Below are positions 59,416 through 64,000 of a stretch of DNA of 64,000 bases, piece by piece. Every line of letters begins with the position of its first letter. Position 1 is the stretch's first letter. The translations under genes were made by a program, and so were the position numbers. Location of the stretch: assembly GCA_025642075.2 (NCBI GenBank), contig JAODUO010000564.1, positions 397,501 through 461,500 of the forward strand, written 5' to 3'. The DNA comes from Ridgeia piscesae. Taxonomy: Eukaryota; Annelida; Polychaeta; Sabellida; Siboglinidae. The notes below the pieces were generated by a model, which worked only from the letters and a program-made list of their open reading frames with translations, did no database searches and was not told where the DNA came from.

Positions 59416-60077
59416 CCGATAAAGGCCAGCAATGGTAGTATAAAAAGTGTCCTAATAGTAGAATTACTCACAATAACTATTGTACAGCCTAAGATGTCTG
59501 ACAAAATACATAATTTCAGCCAACAATATGTATTTGGCGTCACGCTTAATCACATTTTGAGAACAAATATCATATATACATACATTTAAGGATACTATAA
59601 GATGCATCACATATAACTCATCCTCTACAGAGCACATCTTTAAATGTGATGAACCATTGGGTGTGTTCTTGCCAAAAAGGTAGACAATAATGTAAACAAA
59701 ATGAATTTCAAAGTGAGTGTACTGGTTACTTTCTGGCAGTGCTGTATACCAATATTTGGAATCAAAAACATAACCAGAAACGACGCCAAGTTTTACAGCT
59801 AACCGGACTAATGAGAAGAAGGTTCCAATCACGCGTCACCGTGCACTATCAGTATTCCCGAATAGGAGGATCCCAAAAAAACGCTCGCGCTTGCATCAAG
59901 TCAACTGACCTAGTGAACATCAGAACGACCAATGAATGCCGTGTTACCACACAATGGACGCGAATATATTTAGGATGAAACGCCAAATCGATGATTAGAA
60001 GGTGAGTATACTTTATGTTCCTGTTGTTTGTTACACGGTTGTTATACTATGCAAGAAACTAGACACAGCAAGCGAGA

Positions 60078-60078
<1 letters not shown>
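59416..60078. other. no gene supported
   Basis: Open frames 59,464-59,832 (-) and 59,739-59,978 (+) overlap and neither shows a known motif. Confidence 0.45.
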
Positions 60079-60835
<757 letters not shown>

Positions 60836-61212
60836 AAATGGGCTATATAAAAACATTACGCACAGGTTTTCTGCCGCATACAAGTTCGTTAGAATCTAGG
60901 TGGGAAATGTATTAATAGAATGAGAGAGCAAATAGCCGAAAATACGATATTGTTTCGATTATGAGGCAGTGCTAATAATTATTATCACATGCATTTAAAA
61001 CATAACTTTTTCCGTAGTTATTACATACATTTTATTTTTGCAATTAATTGTGTTAACTTGCTAATACTTAGTATGACATGCATTTAAAACGTTTAACATT
61101 TCTAGAATTAATTGCAATTAGGAATAGTAGGAGTGATATTTATGCACAACAATATATCATAAAACAGGGGTACACAAAATACAACAAAATGCAACAATAT
61201 GCATAACACATA
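60836..61212. repeat. 378-bp duplication, copy B
   Basis: Same orientation as 56,666-57,043. Its right end lies just downstream of where the minus-strand transposon-like gene loses its frame. Confidence 0.85.
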
Positions 61213-61273
61213 AATAAATATTAAAACAAGCGAATGGCAGTCAATATTGACAATAGCCGTTAAAACCCCATAC

Positions 61274-61464
61274 TTAATGCTTTCCCATTTTTGGAAAAAC
61301 ATGCACAAACTTGAACATTTCTCGACAGACAATCCGCTGTTCCACCATGTATGATATACGTTGGTGTTGTCGTGTCTTGTTGTCAATTCTCTTGCTTCGG
61401 CATGTCTCTGCACTCATGTTGATGGCGCAACTTATCTTTCCTAACAGCAACAAGTCTTGTTGCT
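61274..61464 (-). pseudogene. transposon-derived gene, third exon (truncated)
   Basis: Acceptor GACATGTGTTTCAG before 61,464. Taking one base from the previous exon it reads EQQDLLLLGKISCAINMSAE, then KTRQHQRISYMVEQRIVCRE and FKFVHVFPKMGKH before a TAA. The R-x-Y-x-V-x-VCR-x-F-x-F-H pattern occurs in a widespread family of transposase-like proteins of marine animals, usually followed by a DDE domain. Here a single-base shift and then the copy-B duplication replace the rest. Confidence 0.55.
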
Positions 61465-61711
61465 CTGAAACACATGTCACATTTAAAACAGGAACTACTT
61501 ACTTGGGATTATAATTTTTATAATATACCATGTGTCTAATAGTAGCACAGAAGCAACTGTAGATAGCATGTGAATCTTGGTGTGTGCTTGATTGCATATG
61601 TGTATACAGGTATACTATTATTCACAGTTTAGAACCCACTGACTAAATGAACCAATATTGGATAATTACGTGCGGAATCAACATTTTAATAATTAAACAA
61701 GTGTCACTCAC

Positions 61712-61809
61712 CAGATGTCAAACCTGCAAGTTGCATTCTGTGATGGAGCATCTCTTCAACTGTGTAGTGTCTGTAGCATGGCCCATCTTTATAATGCTTG
61801 CAGTGACAG
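61712..61809 (-). CDS. transposon-derived gene, second exon
   Basis: 98 bp between a TTTTACCCCTAG acceptor and a strong TCTG-GTGAGT donor. Frame carried over from the first exon gives CHCKHYKDGPCYRHYTVEEM and LHHRMQLAGLTS, with a C-x-C...C set that may bind zinc and the YT-EE-x-HR-QLA pattern known from the same transposase-like family. It fits phase 2 from the left and phase 1 to the right exactly. Confidence 0.6.
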
Positions 61810-62116
61810 CTAGGGGTAAAATCAACATTTTCTTAATTGTGTACATAAAAATGTAAGATAAAGTAATAATTGATTCGCGATTAACACAAAATAGTATTAA
61901 ATGTATTTTATAAACCTGTAATCGCTGAATACCATTGCTTTGCCTTAGGCATAGCCATAAAAAGTCAACATTGCAAATCTGAAGGGCTCTTGTGACTTAT
62001 CACCAGAATTTTTTTGATTGAATTGTATTAAAGAAATAATATACAGATTTCCGTAATATTCATTAGCAAGAAATGTTTGCTACACAACTGCGAAACAAAA
62101 CTGTAAGCAGACTTAC

Positions 62117-62418
62117 GAAAATGCAGTGACTTTGGCGAACTCAGTCGCAGTCGATCTGTCAGTGTCGACAACAATCACTGCCGGGTCGGTCTCCGCTTGT
62201 GCAAGCGCCGCCGTTGCGTCAGTCAGTCGCAAATCGCAAACGTCGTCGCTCCCCTTTTCTATCAGTTCGGATTCAGACGAATCCTCATCATCACTTTGCG
62301 AAAAATCATCGTGTATGAGACGCTCTAAACCCGCGTTGTCATTGCCGGCTTCTGTGAGTGACAGCTTGGAACGCCACCCGAAATTTTGATTTAGCAGCCG
62401 AGCTAACTCAAATTCGTA
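62117..62418 (-). CDS. transposon-derived gene, first visible exon (acidic)
   Basis: GC-rich open stretch ending at a GTAAGT donor (exon end 62,117) and beginning after an AG at 62,419-62,420 with a stop just upstream, so it is an internal exon or its start is elsewhere. It reads FELARLLNQNFGWRSKLSLT and an acidic Ser/Asp/Glu-rich centre (DDFSQSDDEDSSESELIEKG), then VIVVDTDRSTATEFAKVTAF. The two leftover bases TC pair with the C that opens the next exon. The plus-strand open frame here is its shadow. Confidence 0.5.
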
Positions 62419-63235
62419 CTACCGGTTGTCAATGACATACTTATACAATGACAATCCACGTAAAAGCGCGCACTCATAAAATACGAACTTAGATTTACGT
62501 CCCTGAGTGTGAATCACTTTATTAGTGGGTTTTCAAGTCGATTGCATATAATGGGCAAGAGCAGTGTGTACGTGAAAAAATATTTGCGGAAAGGGAAACG
62601 GAGACATGATTAAGTCTTAAGAGTGGATTCGGAGAGTTAATGGGGACGATAGTAGAAAGCATTCTGTCGTTGTTGACGCTGCGATGTGCGTGCACACCAC
62701 GGCGTGCACGAAGATACATACTGGCGGGAAAATTGGCGGATGTAGAGGTTTGAAATTGGTGGTGTATAAAATTTGAAATAAAGGTGTACTGGACATATAT
62801 TGATAGTAGTTTGGGTTAAAGTTTGTTAGTTAACAGTATTTTTGAACAGATTAGTATAATAGGTGATAACAGGTAATCTAGGCTTCGACAAATTGTAAAC
62901 AAGATTGAGCAAATCTCTTTATTTGATATAGTATATAAGAGATAAAGCAATAAGAGTAACAACTACATATGTAAGATAATACTGTGAATAGGTATCATTG
63001 TTATTAAAAATAAACAAGCATTTTAGTAGGAAACCCTTGTTTGTTTATATAGGTAGTGTCCAACGTTTCCGCTAGGGAACGGTACCAGTTCAGACTAAAC
63101 TTATTGTTCATGGTAGCATAGGTAGTAAGTTGTTTATAACATAAAGTGTGCTGCAGTTGCTGTACACAATAAACAAACAGTCTTTCTAAAGACTAAGTTG
63201 GTTTATACTAAGAGTTGATTTTGACAAATCGTAAT
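62419..63235. other. promoter/5'-UTR-like spacer
   Basis: No gene firmly supported. A minus-strand frame 62,522-62,719 could belong to the transposon-derived gene's 5' end. 62,900-63,235 is probably the 5' leader of the LINE ORF1. Confidence 0.4.
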
Positions 63236-64000
63236 ATGGCACCTGGCAAGCGGCAAGTGAAGGCAAGGAGGCACTTGGTGTGTAACCACTGCCACAGCTT
63301 GGTGGATTTTGCCGTATCGGGGTGCGGAAAAACTTGGTCAGAGACAACGGAGGAAGGGTTTACGTTCCAATGTTTAGGGTGTTGGAAAGTGGACTGTCTG
63401 ACAGCAGAGTTAGCTAGGCTAACGGATATTGTGAAGGGGATGCAGAGTGGAGGGAGGGTGATTGCAAGGACAACAAATGGAGAAAGAACAACAGGAGACA
63501 TGACATGCAGGAAGGTGACAGGGGAGAAAGTGACAGTAGAGAAGGAGGGAGGGACAAGGGGACAGGAGATGAGAGAAGTAGATACGACAGGAGGTAAGAC
63601 GAATGGAAGAAAGGAAGTGAGAGGTGATGTGACCAAACGGAAGTCAATAACAAGGATGATGACAGGAAGAAAAGAGACCGGAAAGAAAGGAACAACAGAG
63701 AAAGCGGCAGGGGGAAAAGTCAGCAACCGGGGAGATGCAAAACGGAGGAGCTACTCTGAAGCAGATCGAGGGGCATTGAGAACAGAAAGGGTATTTATGG
63801 GAGACTCCATTTTGCGAAAGACAGACAGGACATTAAGCAAAGGAGAAGACGTTGTTGTTTGTCTTCCGGGGGCTAGGATAGAGCATGTGACTGAACGGGT
63901 AGAGAACGTATTGGGGCATGGCCATGGGGGGTCTATATTAGTACATGTAGGGACGAACAATGCAGACAGGGATGGAACAACCAGGATAGTAAAGAGATAC
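63236..64000 (+). CDS. CR1-type LINE ORF1: zinc finger plus SGNH esterase, runs off window
   Basis: ATG at 63,236 opens 255 codons without a stop to the window end. The N-terminus has a Cys/His cluster (C16, C19, C30, C46, C49, C54: CNHC ... CLGCWKVDC) like the PHD-type finger of CR1 ORF1 proteins. A Lys/Thr/Gly-rich linker follows (residues about 80-165). Then an SGNH-hydrolase start: GDS at residues 189-191 (block I, catalytic Ser), LPGARIEHVTERV, and VHVGTN with GTN at 239-241 (block III). The catalytic Asp/His block would lie beyond the window. The open frame and lack of stops suggest a young copy. The minus-strand open frames here are shadows. Confidence 0.8.
   Translation, partial: MAPGKRQVKARRHLVCNHCHSLVDFAVSGCGKTWSETTEEGFTFQCLGCWKVDCLTAELARLTDIVKGMQSGGRVIARTTNGERTTGDMTCRKVTGEKVTVEKEGGTRGQEMREVDTTGGKTNGRKEVRGDVTKRKSITRMMTGRKETGKKGTTEKAAGGKVSNRGDAKRRSYSEADRGALRTERVFMGDSILRKTDRTLSKGEDVVVCLPGARIEHVTERVENVLGHGHGGSILVHVGTNNADRDGTTRIVKRY

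Noticed and set aside
59464..59832. 122-codon minus-strand open frame
   Set aside because: AT-rich composition, no motif and an overlapping open frame on the other strand; chance cannot be excluded.
62126..62389. Plus-strand Ser-rich open frame
   Set aside because: The minus strand has a better coding signal, an exact splice phase to the next exon and a GTAAGT donor.
63208..63726. Minus-strand open frames of 172 and 93 codons
   Set aside because: Shadows of the plus-strand ORF1, which has recognisable finger and esterase motifs.

Overview
The window is from an invertebrate animal genome, probably a marine one. It has spliced exons with GT/AG borders, AATAAA signals, four kinds of non-LTR retrotransposon (L1/Tx1-like, RTE-like, CR1/L2-like, and a CR1-type ORF1), relics of Polinton/Maverick DNA elements, very long TA, CT, CA, GACA and CGA arrays, and frequent CpG. 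Only a small fraction is plausibly functional coding sequence. Species cannot be named from the sequence.

Main host-type locus: exons of an ionotropic-glutamate-receptor-like ligand-binding protein. On the minus strand they run right to left: first half of lobe S1 (56,174-56,368), end of S1 fused directly to the start of S2 (46,934-47,185), then two same-strand candidates for the last exon (36,860-37,123, decayed; 29,319-29,678, intact). A third intact terminal exon lies on the plus strand at 328-684. All intact borders are phase 0. The channel pore (M1-P-M3) is absent inside a single continuous exon, and the protein ends in a hydrophobic tail with no cytosolic part.

Layout. 1-1,035 iGluR-like terminal exon and 3' UTR; 1,040-3,740 satellites; 3,840-4,946 Polinton relic (+); 4,947-7,576 L1/Tx1-like LINE; 8,946-11,330 RTE-like LINE (-); 11,335-15,090 Polinton relic (-) with at least six recognisable genes, all or nearly all decayed; 15,100-20,990 composite repeats, an ankyrin-repeat pseudogene and a replication-protein-A-like relic; 21,000-23,165 sequence that looks like poor base calling; 23,200-24,660 inverted repeats carrying CTCF-like motifs; 24,907-25,409 GACA/GGCA array; 25,676-28,800 an RPA-like gene with a promoter and its inverted copy; 28,807-37,400 a 6-kb palindrome lying between two direct copies of the iGluR-like terminal block; 40,150-46,600 a second, 6.4-kb palindrome with an RPA-like relic in each arm and a LINE inserted in one arm; 46,900-56,400 iGluR-like exons with a CR1/L2-like LINE in the intron; 56,666-64,000 duplicated segments, microsatellites, a transposon-derived three-exon gene fragment (-) and the start of a CR1-type ORF1 (+).

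The two systems most worth following are the pore-less, possibly GPI-anchored glutamate-receptor-like protein and the family of large palindromic composite repeats that carry paired copies of a small RPA70-C-like gene. Similarity calls come from reading motifs by eye; no database search was run.
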